A DNA stretch of 64,000 bases. It comes from Devosia sp. GTDB taxonomy: Bacteria > Pseudomonadota > Alphaproteobacteria > Rhizobiales > Devosiaceae. The DNA lies in assembly GCF_024707125.1 (NCBI RefSeq), contig NZ_JANQAH010000001.1, forward strand, positions 1-64,000, given 5' to 3'. A model generated the notes under the pieces. That model searched no databases and had not been told where the DNA came from. It saw only the letters and a list, made by a program, of their open reading frames with translations. The translations under genes were made by a program, and so were the position numbers. Shown here in pieces: positions 8,500-15,839 of this stretch (positions within the stretch are counted from its first letter, which is position 1; every line of letters starts with the position of its first letter).

Positions 8500-9596
8500 C
8501 AGGTGTTAAACTTGAACAGCATCACGTCGCCGTCTTTGACGACATATTCTTTGCCTTCGTCGCGAACCTTGCCCGCTTCCTTGGCCGGAACTTCGCCGCC
8601 CAGCGTGATGAAATCATCATAGCCAATCGTCTGCGCACGAATGAACCCGCGCTCGAAATCGGTATGGATGACGCCGGCCGCCTGCGGAGCCTTGTCGCCC
8701 TTGTGGATCGTCCAGGCGCGCGTTTCCTTCGGCCCGACCGTGAAATAGGTCTGCAGCCCAAGCAGGTCATAGGCTTCGCGGATAAGGCGGTTCAGCCCCG
8801 GCTCATGCAGCCCCAGCGATTCCAGATATTCGTTCTGCTCGGCATCCGGCAGCTGCGCCAGCTGGCTTTCGATCTCTGCCGAGATGATGACGACACCGGC
8901 ATCATTCGCCTTGGCATATTCAGCCACCTTGGCGCTCATCGCATTGCCGTTCTCGGCCGAACCTTCGTCCACGTTGCAAACGTAGAGAACCGGCTTCGAC
9001 GTAAGCAGCTGCAGCTCCTGGAACGCTTTTTCTTCCTCGGCCGAACGCTCGACAAAGCGCGCCGACTTGCCGTCGCGGAGAAGCACCAGCGACCGATCGA
9101 TCAGCTCGAGCGTCAGCTTGGCGTCCTTGTCATTGCCCTTGGCCTTCTTTTCCACGCCGCTACGACGCTTCTCAAGGCTTTCGAGATCGGCCAGCATCAG
9201 CTCGGTTTCGACGACTTCGGCGTCAGCCAGCGGATCGACCTTGTTGGCGACGTGGATGATATTGCCGTCTTCAAAGCAGCGCAGCACATAGGCAATGGCG
9301 TCGCATTCGCGAATGTTCGCCAGGAACTGGTTGCCCAACCCTTCGCCCTTCGATGCGCCCTTCACCAGACCCGCAATATCCACAAAGCTCATGCGAGCCG
9401 GCAGGATATTGACCGATTTGCCGATGGCCGCGAGCTTCTGCAGCCGCGCATCAGGCACCGGCACATCGCCCACATTGGGCTCGATGGTGCAGAACGGGAA
9501 GTTGGCGGCGGCGGCCGCAGCCGTGCGGGTCAGTGCATTGAAAAGCGTCGACTTGCCGACATTCGGCAGGCCGACGATGCCCATTTTAAAGCCCAT
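8499..9596 (-). CDS. ychF: Redox-regulated ribosome-binding ATPase YchF
   Basis: This Obg-family P-loop protein of 365 aa, the usual YchF length, binds ribosomes and prefers ATP. The G1 motif GLPNVGKS follows immediately after the start ([19 protein letters not shown]), G3 is DIAGL, and the usual NKxD is replaced by NVDE, the feature that marks YchF. A C-terminal TGS domain follows ([14 protein letters not shown] to the end). I chose the ATG at 9596, which has CGGAG five bases upstream; a TTG at 9626 would add ten unconserved residues. It is followed directly by the coupled GNAT gene. Confidence 0.96.
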   Translation of the reverse strand: MGFKMGIVGLPNVGKSTLFNALTRTAAAAAANFPFCTIEPNVGDVPVPDARLQKLAAIGKSVNILPARMSFVDIAGLVKGASKGEGLGNQFLANIRECDAIAYVLRCFEDGNIIHVANKVDPLADAEVVETELMLADLESLEKRRSGVEKKAKGNDKDAKLTLELIDRSLVLLRDGKSARFVERSAEEEKAFQELQLLTSKPVLYVCNVDEGSAENGNAMSAKVAEYAKANDAGVVIISAEIESQLAQLPDAEQNEYLESLGLHEPGLNRLIREAYDLLGLQTYFTVGPKETRAWTIHKGDKAPQAAGVIHTDFERGFIRAQTIGYDDFITLGGEVPAKEAGKVRDEGKEYVVKDGDVMLFKFNT

Positions 9597-9705
9597 GGGA
9601 AACTCCGGGAAATTGTTGGGTTTCAATTGGGTCGGTTTGAGGTGGATGTCAATCCGTGGGCATCAGGCAGACGCCCTATTCCTTGCCGATGTTGCCATTC
9701 CCACG

Positions 9706-9773
9706 GCGTCATTCCCGCGAAAGCGGGAATCTCCGTTCCGTGCGAGGGATTCCCGCTTTCGCGGGAATGACGC
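9706..9773. repeat. 26-bp perfect inverted repeat made of two dispersed palindromes
   Basis: Arm 9706-9731 begins GCGTCATTCCCGCG and arm 9748-9773 is its exact reverse complement, with a 16-base spacer. Each arm also contains its own hairpin (ATTCCCGC, GAAA, GCGGGAAT). A further single copy lies at 58804-58827. The position between two minus-strand genes suggests a mobile-derived intergenic repeat that may terminate or stabilise transcripts. Confidence 0.8.
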
Positions 9774-9801
9774 TGCGGAAAGGTGGCCTGACGAGACGCA
9801 C

Positions 9802-10383
9802 CTATTGGCTCAGCGTCTGCACCGCCAACACCGTCGCAAACACCACCAGCGCCACCGCCGTAAGCTGCTCCACCCGCGCCGACGTAAGAAGCCCAGCCGA
9901 TCCCCGCTGCGCCAAAGACCCCAGCATCATCCACCCCACCGCCGTCATCACCACGAGCAGCGCAAACACCCCATCATAAGGCAACCGCTCCACAAACCCG
10001 ACCGTGGGAAAGATCGCAAAAGCAAACACCAGCGCCTTGGGATTAAGCAGCGTCGTCACGAAGACCCGGCCCAGCGTGATCCCCCGCTGCCCAAAGTCAG
10101 CATGCCCGGCATTGCGCCAAAGCTTCCAGGCCGACCAGTAGAGAAACGCCACGGCCACCAACTTGGCAACCACCGCCACTATCGGCTCCTTCGCCGCCAC
10201 CGCCCCGACGATTTCGATCCAGACCGTGATCGCAATCGCGTAGCCGCCCAGCTCACCCACCAGCAAATGCAGCGAGTTCCGCACCCCGCGCTGCGCCCCA
10301 CTGGCCGCCATGAGCGTGTTCGTGGGCCCGGGCGTCGCCAACAGGCCAAGCACGGCGAGAATAAAAGCAGTCCAGTCGCTCAA
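9802..10383 (-). CDS. LysE/RhtB family exporter
   Basis: This 193-residue inner-membrane protein has the LysE family opening ([22 protein letters not shown], with the conserved ATPGPTN) and about six hydrophobic segments. Family members export amino acids or related small molecules. Its start overlaps the stop of the halogenase-type gene by ATGA (10380-10383), so the two are translated as a unit; the exporter may remove a product or substrate analogue of that enzyme. The cargo is an inference from position only. Confidence 0.85.
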   Translation of the reverse strand: MSDWTAFILAVLGLLATPGPTNTLMAASGAQRGVRNSLHLLVGELGGYAIAITVWIEIVGAVAAKEPIVAVVAKLVAVAFLYWSAWKLWRNAGHADFGQRGITLGRVFVTTLLNPKALVFAFAIFPTVGFVERLPYDGVFALLVVMTAVGWMMLGSLAQRGSAGLLTSARVEQLTAVALVVFATVLAVQTLSQ

Positions 10384-11921
10384 CTCATACCCTGCACGAT
10401 TTCGAGGAATTCCCGGTGCCCCAGCGCCTGCTGAGCAGCCGCCCGATATTCCTTCACCAGCCCATCGAACGCCTGCTGCGCAAAGCGCCGCAGTTTCGGA
10501 TCGGCCTCCATTTCGTTGCGCGCCACGTTCTGGTCAAGCAGCCCAAGCCCGTTGAGCACCGGATAGTGCAACTGCGTCTCGATATGCGGCAGTCCGCCGA
10601 GATAATTCGGAAAATGCTCGTTGCGCGGCATCTCCTTCTGCCAGCGCGCCAGCCTCTCCTTGGTCTCGGGATGAATGCGATTGGCCCGCACTTCCCGCCA
10701 GAACGGCGTGTCGTCCCGCTCGGTCATATAGTGCGTGTTCACAAAGGTCCGGAAATCATCAACCTGCCGCCCCACCCGCGCATTATAGTCGTCCCGCGCC
10801 TTCTCGGTGATCTTGCCCGGCTCATCCATATAGCGCTGCGCAAACAGCATCATCTGCACGATGGTGCCATGGATCGAGGTGGATTCCAGCGGTTCCAGAA
10901 AGCTCGAACTCAGCCCCACCGCCACGCAATTGCCGATCCACGCCTTCTCCAACCGCCCGATCTGGAAGCGAATATCGCTGCGCACCTCGATCGGATGCCC
11001 CAGAACCCGCTCGACCTCCTCCTTGGCCTGTTCCGGCGTCGTAAATTCATCGGAATAGACATAGCCGCAGCCATAGCGCTGCCGCGTCGGGATCTGCCAC
11101 ATCCAGCCCGAACTCTGCGCCCAGGCCCGTGTATAGGTCGCGAGCTCCTCGCCCTCTTTCAAATCCACCCAGAACGGCAGCGCCCGATTGACAGGCAGCT
11201 CATGCGCGTAAGACTTCCAAGGCGCCTCCAGCGCCTTGACGATGATCTGCTTGCGAAACCCCGTCGCGTCGATGAAGAAATCGCCCTCGAGCCGCGAATT
11301 ATCATCAAGCACCAGCGCCGAAATATCCCCGGTCTCGCCATTCCGTTCGACGCCCGCCACCAGCGCATCGACCTTGTCGACGCCCTTGGATTTGCTGGCA
11401 AAGAACTTGCCCACCAGCGCCTGATCGAAATGATAGGCGTGGTGAAACGGCCCCAGCGGGATCAACGACCCATCAGCCTTCAGCGCATAGGGCGCCTTCT
11501 TCTGTTCCAAGAGCGGCTGGAACATGTGCATCTCCTGCACCGCCCTGCCCGCCGCCACCGCATATACATTCAGATAATCCGAAGGCGCCCCCAGCGGCGC
11601 CTGCACCACCTGATGCGGATCGTCGATCGGCCCGTAATAGGTATAGCCTTTCCGCCGCCAGTCCTCGTGCCGAATGCCGAGCTTGAAGCTGGCGTCAGTC
11701 TTGCGGAAAAACTCGAACTCATCGATCCCAAAATGCTTCAGCAGCACCCGGAACGCGGCCGTCGTCGCCTCCCCCACACCCACCGTGGGAATGCGCGAAC
11801 TCTCGACCACCGAAATCTTGAAATCGAACCCGCGCCGCCGCGCCTCATCCTGAATGATGAACGCCGCGATCCAGCCGGCCGTCCCTCCACCCACAATGAC
11901 AAAATGTGCTGGCTTCGCCAT
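10380..11921 (-). CDS. Flavin-dependent tryptophan halogenase family protein
   Basis: This 513-residue FADH2-dependent halogenase-type protein (PF04820 family) is of normal length. The FAD-binding GGGTAGW lies at residues 11-17, the catalytic lysine position at K80 (SFKLGI), the WxWxIP motif at 273-278 (WMWQIP) and the catalytic glutamate at E346 (FLEPLESTS). These match PrnA K79 and E346 closely, so the halogenation chemistry appears intact. The usual partners (a flavin reductase, an NRPS/PKS cluster, a TonB receptor) are absent nearby; only a LysE exporter follows, with a four-base overlap. Possible substrates are free tryptophan, indole or another aromatic. Confidence 0.9.
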   Translation of the reverse strand: MAKPAHFVIVGGGTAGWIAAFIIQDEARRRGFDFKISVVESSRIPTVGVGEATTAAFRVLLKHFGIDEFEFFRKTDASFKLGIRHEDWRRKGYTYYGPIDDPHQVVQAPLGAPSDYLNVYAVAAGRAVQEMHMFQPLLEQKKAPYALKADGSLIPLGPFHHAYHFDQALVGKFFASKSKGVDKVDALVAGVERNGETGDISALVLDDNSRLEGDFFIDATGFRKQIIVKALEAPWKSYAHELPVNRALPFWVDLKEGEELATYTRAWAQSSGWMWQIPTRQRYGCGYVYSDEFTTPEQAKEEVERVLGHPIEVRSDIRFQIGRLEKAWIGNCVAVGLSSSFLEPLESTSIHGTIVQMMLFAQRYMDEPGKITEKARDDYNARVGRQVDDFRTFVNTHYMTERDDTPFWREVRANRIHPETKERLARWQKEMPRNEHFPNYLGGLPHIETQLHYPVLNGLGLLDQNVARNEMEADPKLRRFAQQAFDGLVKEYRAAAQQALGHREFLEIVQGMS

Positions 11922-12028
11922 GCGTTAGTCCTCCCCAGGACCACGCTATTTTGCCGAAACGACGGCGGCAAGCACTCCTGTGAAAACCGGACCAAGTGCG
12001 GGAAAAACCGACATGAAGAGGCCAGGAG

Positions 12029-12322
12029 CTACCTCTTGGATTCTTCAAGCTGGTGCCTGATGGTTTGCACCAACACGACATCGTCGACCGGAAGATGCTG
12101 ATAGCGCGCCACATAGCCCGCATTGGCAAAGGGTATGATGAGCTCACGGCCGGGGCCCTCGCCAACAAGACGGCCAATGTCCGGTGCCACCTGCAAAACG
12201 TCGAGGTGGAACAATATCGTCTTGCTCGCCCGAGACGCCGCCGGCGCATTCTTGGCCATCAAGAACACGCGCAACCGGCGAAGGTCGTTCATTGCCTGGT
12301 CTGAATAGATCAGGTGTGGCAC
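12029..12322 (-). CDS. RelE/ParE family type II toxin
   Basis: This 97-residue protein has the ParE/RelE fold pattern: an N-terminal strand and helix pair (YSDQAMNDLRRLRVFL), a central turn (GRLVGEGPGRELIIPF) and final strands (GYVARYQHLPVDDVVLVQTIRH). It may inhibit gyrase (ParE) or cleave mRNA (RelE); the sequence alone does not decide. It overlaps the antitoxin gene upstream by 13 bases, the standard antitoxin-first order. Confidence 0.85.
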   Translation of the reverse strand: MPHLIYSDQAMNDLRRLRVFLMAKNAPAASRASKTILFHLDVLQVAPDIGRLVGEGPGRELIIPFANAGYVARYQHLPVDDVVLVQTIRHQLEESKR

Positions 12323-12582
12323 TGCGGCGGATCCAGTTCCTCGTCAGTGCCCCAGCTCTTCAGCCACTTGGTGACTTCAGCGTGCGTGACATGCAGTCCC
12401 GTCTCGCGATAATGTTCCAACGCCTTTTCAGCGGCCCGATCGAGGCTCTGCTGAGCCTCCTCTTTCTCGACGTAAGTGCGAATGGCCTCCCGCATCACCC
12501 AATGCGCTGAGCGCTGCTTGCTGTCGGCGACGGTTTGAACGCGCTCGCGCATATCGTCATCGAGCTTGATTGAAACGGCCAT
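12310..12582 (-). CDS. Ribbon-helix-helix (CopG/ParD-like) antitoxin
   Basis: This 90-residue protein starts with the ribbon strand MAVSIKLDDDMRERVQTVAD and helices carrying SAHWVMREAIRTYVEKEE, the RHH DNA-binding fold. The C-terminal tail would neutralise the toxin encoded directly downstream. A GGAGG site precedes the ATG, and palindromes just upstream (12593-12615) are likely its own operator. Confidence 0.87.
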   Translation of the reverse strand: MAVSIKLDDDMRERVQTVADSKQRSAHWVMREAIRTYVEKEEAQQSLDRAAEKALEHYRETGLHVTHAEVTKWLKSWGTDEELDPPQCHT

Positions 12583-12592
12583 AGCGACCTCC

Positions 12593-12615
12593 GGTATTAC
12601 CTATTGATACAATAG
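12593..12615. promoter_or_regulatory. Probable autoregulatory operator of the toxin-antitoxin pair
   Basis: A perfect 6-bp inverted repeat with a 3-base centre (CTATTGATACAATAG, 12601-12615) directly abuts a second near-palindrome (GGTATTACC, 12593-12601), 11 to 33 bases upstream of the antitoxin ATG. RHH antitoxins usually bind such paired short palindromes across their promoter. Function is inferred. Confidence 0.55.
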
Positions 12616-12650
12616 TCCCTTGTTGCTCCGGCGTCCATGACACTACCCCC

Positions 12651-12682
12651 AAAAGAAAACGGCCCCAGCTTTCGCCGGGGCC
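12651..12682 (-). terminator. Rho-independent terminator after the GH4 gene
   Basis: On the minus strand a 9-bp stem (arms 12674-12682 and 12661-12669, one G-T pair, GAAA loop) is followed by GTTTTCTTTT (12660-12651). It lies 35 bases past the GH4 stop and separates that gene from the antitoxin gene. Confidence 0.85.
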
Positions 12683-12717
12683 AGATGACGCTCGGGAGGT
12701 CGCGTCAAACAGAAACG

Positions 12718-14172
12718 TCACTGATGCCCGCCGGATAGCTCGCGCAGCTCCTCGACCGAGCGAACGCGCTTGCGGGCGGCGCCTTCCCAGTCGCGGGTCT
12801 TGACCGTCGATTTTGCAACCCGCTCCTTGGCGGCCGGCACGGCGTCGGCATATTGCGGCAGCCACTCGGCTTGGGCGACAACCATTTCGTCGACCATGGC
12901 CCAGACCTCGTCCGGCGTGCAGATCGCGCCCACCAGCGGGTCATGCAGCACGGCCAGTTTCAGCGTGTCGAGATTGCCGGTCACCGCCGCCTCGACCGAG
13001 AGCCGCTGCACCGACACAGAAACCGAGCATGTCGCCGCTGCCGCGGTCGGCAGCTTGATGCCTTCGATCATGTTGATGCCGAAGCGATCGACATAGCCGG
13101 GGCTCTCGATGATGGCGTCATCCGGCAGATTGGTGATGATGCCATTGTTGCGGCGGTTGAAGTGGCCGCGATAGGGCCGTCCGGTCTCGAAAGCCTCGAT
13201 GATGTAGCTGGCGTGTTCGCTGGTCCGCTTGTGTTCGGAAAGCGGCTTGTTGGCCTGTTCCTTGAACATCGGAAAATCGGTTTCGAACCAGTTGCGGCGC
13301 TCGGTCGAATAGCGCAGATACCCGCCGGTCTCGCCGTGGATCCAGTGGCTCATGTCGATCCAGCGGTTGATCTCGTCCGGACGCTTGCGATACCAGGGCA
13401 GGTATTCGGACAGGTGCCCGTTGCTTTCGGTCGAATAGACGCCGAACCGCTTCAACACATCGATGCGGACCTTCTCGGTCTTTGAATAGATCGGGTGCCG
13501 CTCAAAGCCTTCGATCAGTTCCTCTTTCTCGATCTTCCGGCCCTTGGCGCGGACATCGATATACCAGGTCTGATGGTTGATGCCGGCACAGACATAGTCC
13601 AGCTCATCGTCGGTCACACCAAGCACTTCGGCGATCTGGTGCGCCCCGTGCTGCACGCCATGGCAGAGCCCAACGACATTGACCCCACCATAGAGATCGG
13701 CCGCCCAGGTGTTCATCGCCATCGGGTTGGCATAGTTGAGGAACAGCGCGCCCGGTTCCGCTACTTCGCGGATGTCCTTGCAGAAGTCGAGGATCACCGG
13801 AATGTTGCGCTGGCCATAAAGAATGCCACCGGCGCAGATGGTGTCGCCCACGCACTGGTCGACGCCATACTTGAGCGGAATGGAAATATCCGTTGCAAAG
13901 GCCTCAAGCCCGCCGACACGCACGCAGCTCATGATGTAGCGTGCGCCCGTCAGCGCCTCACGGCGGTTGGTCGTCGCTGTCACCTTGGCCGGCAGCTTGT
14001 TCACCGACACGATGGTCTCGATGATCTGGCGCACCATGTCGAGATTGTGCGGATTGATGTCCGTGAGCGCAAACTCGACATCGGCGAATTCCGGCACCTT
14101 CAACAGGTCCGAAATGAGCGTTTTGGTAAAGCCGACCGAACCCGCGCCGATCACCGTAACCTTGAATGACAT
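12718..14172 (-). CDS. Glycoside hydrolase family 4 (alpha-galactosidase / alpha-glucuronidase type)
   Basis: This 484-residue NAD+- and Mn2+-dependent glycosidase is of the MelA/AglA family. The N-terminal Rossmann site is VTVIGAGSVGFT, followed by LTDIN; the metal-site Cys170-His171 lies in VGLCHGVQHG and a second conserved histidine in CAGINH (H200). The family motif is CHGV rather than the CHSV I associate with alpha-galactosidases, so an alpha-glucuronidase-like specificity must be kept open. I chose the ATG at 14172 with GGGAGGG four bases upstream; the GTG at 14184 has none. It is divergent from an AraC gene (14263) and ends in a clear terminator, so it is a single-gene unit. Confidence 0.9.
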   Translation of the reverse strand: MSFKVTVIGAGSVGFTKTLISDLLKVPEFADVEFALTDINPHNLDMVRQIIETIVSVNKLPAKVTATTNRREALTGARYIMSCVRVGGLEAFATDISIPLKYGVDQCVGDTICAGGILYGQRNIPVILDFCKDIREVAEPGALFLNYANPMAMNTWAADLYGGVNVVGLCHGVQHGAHQIAEVLGVTDDELDYVCAGINHQTWYIDVRAKGRKIEKEELIEGFERHPIYSKTEKVRIDVLKRFGVYSTESNGHLSEYLPWYRKRPDEINRWIDMSHWIHGETGGYLRYSTERRNWFETDFPMFKEQANKPLSEHKRTSEHASYIIEAFETGRPYRGHFNRRNNGIITNLPDDAIIESPGYVDRFGINMIEGIKLPTAAAATCSVSVSVQRLSVEAAVTGNLDTLKLAVLHDPLVGAICTPDEVWAMVDEMVVAQAEWLPQYADAVPAAKERVAKSTVKTRDWEGAARKRVRSVEELRELSGGHQ

Positions 14173-14262
14173 ATTCCCTCCCACGCACCGCTCAGCGGTA
14201 GCAGTCTGTTAGCAATAGGTAGCGGTTGGGCACCCATTGGTGTAGAGAAAGCTTGTGCGATC

Positions 14263-15144
14263 ATGGGTAATTTTGTGCTCTCCCAGCTTCTCGACCACGG
14301 CCACGACATCCGCTCGCTGAACCTGCCGCGCAGCGCCGCCCCGCTCCATTGCATGGGCGTCAGCGCCGGCTACGAGCAGCGCCGCAACGAGGTCTATTCC
14401 TGGGATGGTATGCAGCGCGGCACCGCGCCCTTCCTCGTCATCCAGCACACCACCCTGGGCGAAGGCCGCCTTGACTATGCGGGCACGCGACACCGGCTAA
14501 CCCCCGGAAAAACAATGCTTGTCACCATGCCGCATGCCCACCGCTACTGGCTCGAACGCGGCGGCGAATGGGAATATTTCTGGCTTTTGCTCAACGGCCG
14601 CGAAGCCCTCCGACTCGCCCGCGAAATCCTCGAAAATGCCGGTCCGGTGCTCGAACCAACCGCAGCCCAGATCGACCGCCTGGCCGACGCCTGCCTCACC
14701 CTGCTGCAAATGCCCGAACCCTCGCCGGGCCTGGCGTCCACCGCAGCCTACGCGGCCATGACCAGCCTCCACGACACCATCTTCGGCAGCCGCCCGGCGC
14801 CGGAACGAAAGCTGCCACCAGGCATTGCCCGAGTGGTGTCATACATCGACGCCAATATCTCGGCCCCGCTTCCCGTCGACCGACTCGCCGGAATCGCCGA
14901 AATGAGTCGGGCCCATTTCGTCCGCAGCTTCGGCGCGACCCTGGGGAAAGCGCCCTCCGACTACGTTGTTGAAAAACGGCTCGAAAGGGTGGAACGCCTG
15001 CTGCTGGCGACGGAAATGCCCGTCGCCGCCATCGCTGAAGCAAGCGGATTCGCTGATGGAAATTACATGGCTAAAGTCTTGCGCCGACACCGCAATATGG
15101 CACCACTCGAATTCCGCGCTGCGGGGCGACGGGCCAGTCTCTAA
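14263..15144 (+). CDS. AraC family transcriptional regulator
   Basis: This 293-residue regulator has an N-terminal cupin domain (LTPGKTMLVTMPHAHRYW, the arm that binds the effector sugar) and a C-terminal HTH_18 domain (residues about 190-290: PLPVDRLAGIAEMSRAHFVRSF; PVAAIAEASGFADGNYMAKVL; MAPLEFRA). It is divergent from the GH4 gene with 90 bases between the starts, so it very likely controls that glycosidase. The start is the first ATG in the frame; the ribosome-binding site is weak. Confidence 0.86.
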   Translation: MGNFVLSQLLDHGHDIRSLNLPRSAAPLHCMGVSAGYEQRRNEVYSWDGMQRGTAPFLVIQHTTLGEGRLDYAGTRHRLTPGKTMLVTMPHAHRYWLERGGEWEYFWLLLNGREALRLAREILENAGPVLEPTAAQIDRLADACLTLLQMPEPSPGLASTAAYAAMTSLHDTIFGSRPAPERKLPPGIARVVSYIDANISAPLPVDRLAGIAEMSRAHFVRSFGATLGKAPSDYVVEKRLERVERLLLATEMPVAAIAEASGFADGNYMAKVLRRHRNMAPLEFRAAGRRASL

Positions 15145-15307
15145 GGGCCACAGCGCCTCCGATCGTGCGCCTCAAGACCGCCGCATTCCCGACAAATCGA
15201 TGCATAGAGGTGACGTCCTGTTAATCCTGCCACCACGATCACTTGCAACTTAACCGCTCTTAAGAGTTCAAGGCGCAGGCTGAAGGAATGTGCAAAGGAG
15301 CACGCCA

Positions 15308-15781
15308 ATGATCTCAATGCGATTGATACCCGCCCTCGTTCTCGCCGCCTTCGCTTTCGCCATGCCCACATTCGCGCAGGATGTTCCGGCCGTGACGATC
15401 AGCAGCGCGTCTGGATCCGTCACTCTCGATCGTAACGAACTCGAAGCCATGGGCCTGGTCTCGGTCAAGACCACCACCCCCTGGAATGAAGGCGTGGTCG
15501 ACTTCGAAGGCGTGCCGCTCAAGGCGCTGCTGGAAAAGGCCAATGCCACGGGCGAAACGGCCACCGTCATCGCGCTTAATGACTACAGCGTCGACGTGCC
15601 CACCGCCGATTTCGACGAGTTCGGCACCATCCTTGCGGTCAAGCGCAATGGTGACTACATGCCGGTCGACGATCAGGGGCCCTTCTTTGTGATCTATCCC
15701 TTTGATTCCAATCCAGTTCTGCAGGGCCAGCCCTATTACGGGCGGGCCGTCTGGCAGGTCAAGGAAATCACGGTCCAATAG
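15308..15781 (+). CDS. Secreted SUOX-fold (oxidoreductase molybdopterin-binding-like) protein without cysteine
   Basis: This 157-residue periplasmic protein begins with a signal peptide (MISMRLIPALVLAAFAFAM, cleavage after TFA) and AAGGAG lies seven bases before the ATG. The body resembles the sulfite-oxidase molybdopterin fold (VTLDRNELEAMG; FEGVPLKALLEKA; DYSVDVP; GPFFVIYPF). It has no cysteine at all, so it cannot hold molybdenum the way sulfite oxidase does. It is followed 58 bases later by a membrane GGDEF-EAL gene on the same strand, suggesting a periplasmic ligand-binding partner rather than an enzyme. The enzyme function usually implied by the family name is doubtful here. Confidence 0.72.
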   Translation: MISMRLIPALVLAAFAFAMPTFAQDVPAVTISSASGSVTLDRNELEAMGLVSVKTTTPWNEGVVDFEGVPLKALLEKANATGETATVIALNDYSVDVPTADFDEFGTILAVKRNGDYMPVDDQGPFFVIYPFDSNPVLQGQPYYGRAVWQVKEITVQ

Positions 15782-15839
15782 TGGCTTGTCTGCCCCTGGG
15801 AGAGGGCAGGCCGGCAAAAGATAGGATGAAGCCGTCACC

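Noticed and set aside
8664..9770. 368-codon plus-strand frame opposite ychF
   Set aside because: Antisense shadow of ychF, which carries all YchF motifs on the minus strand.
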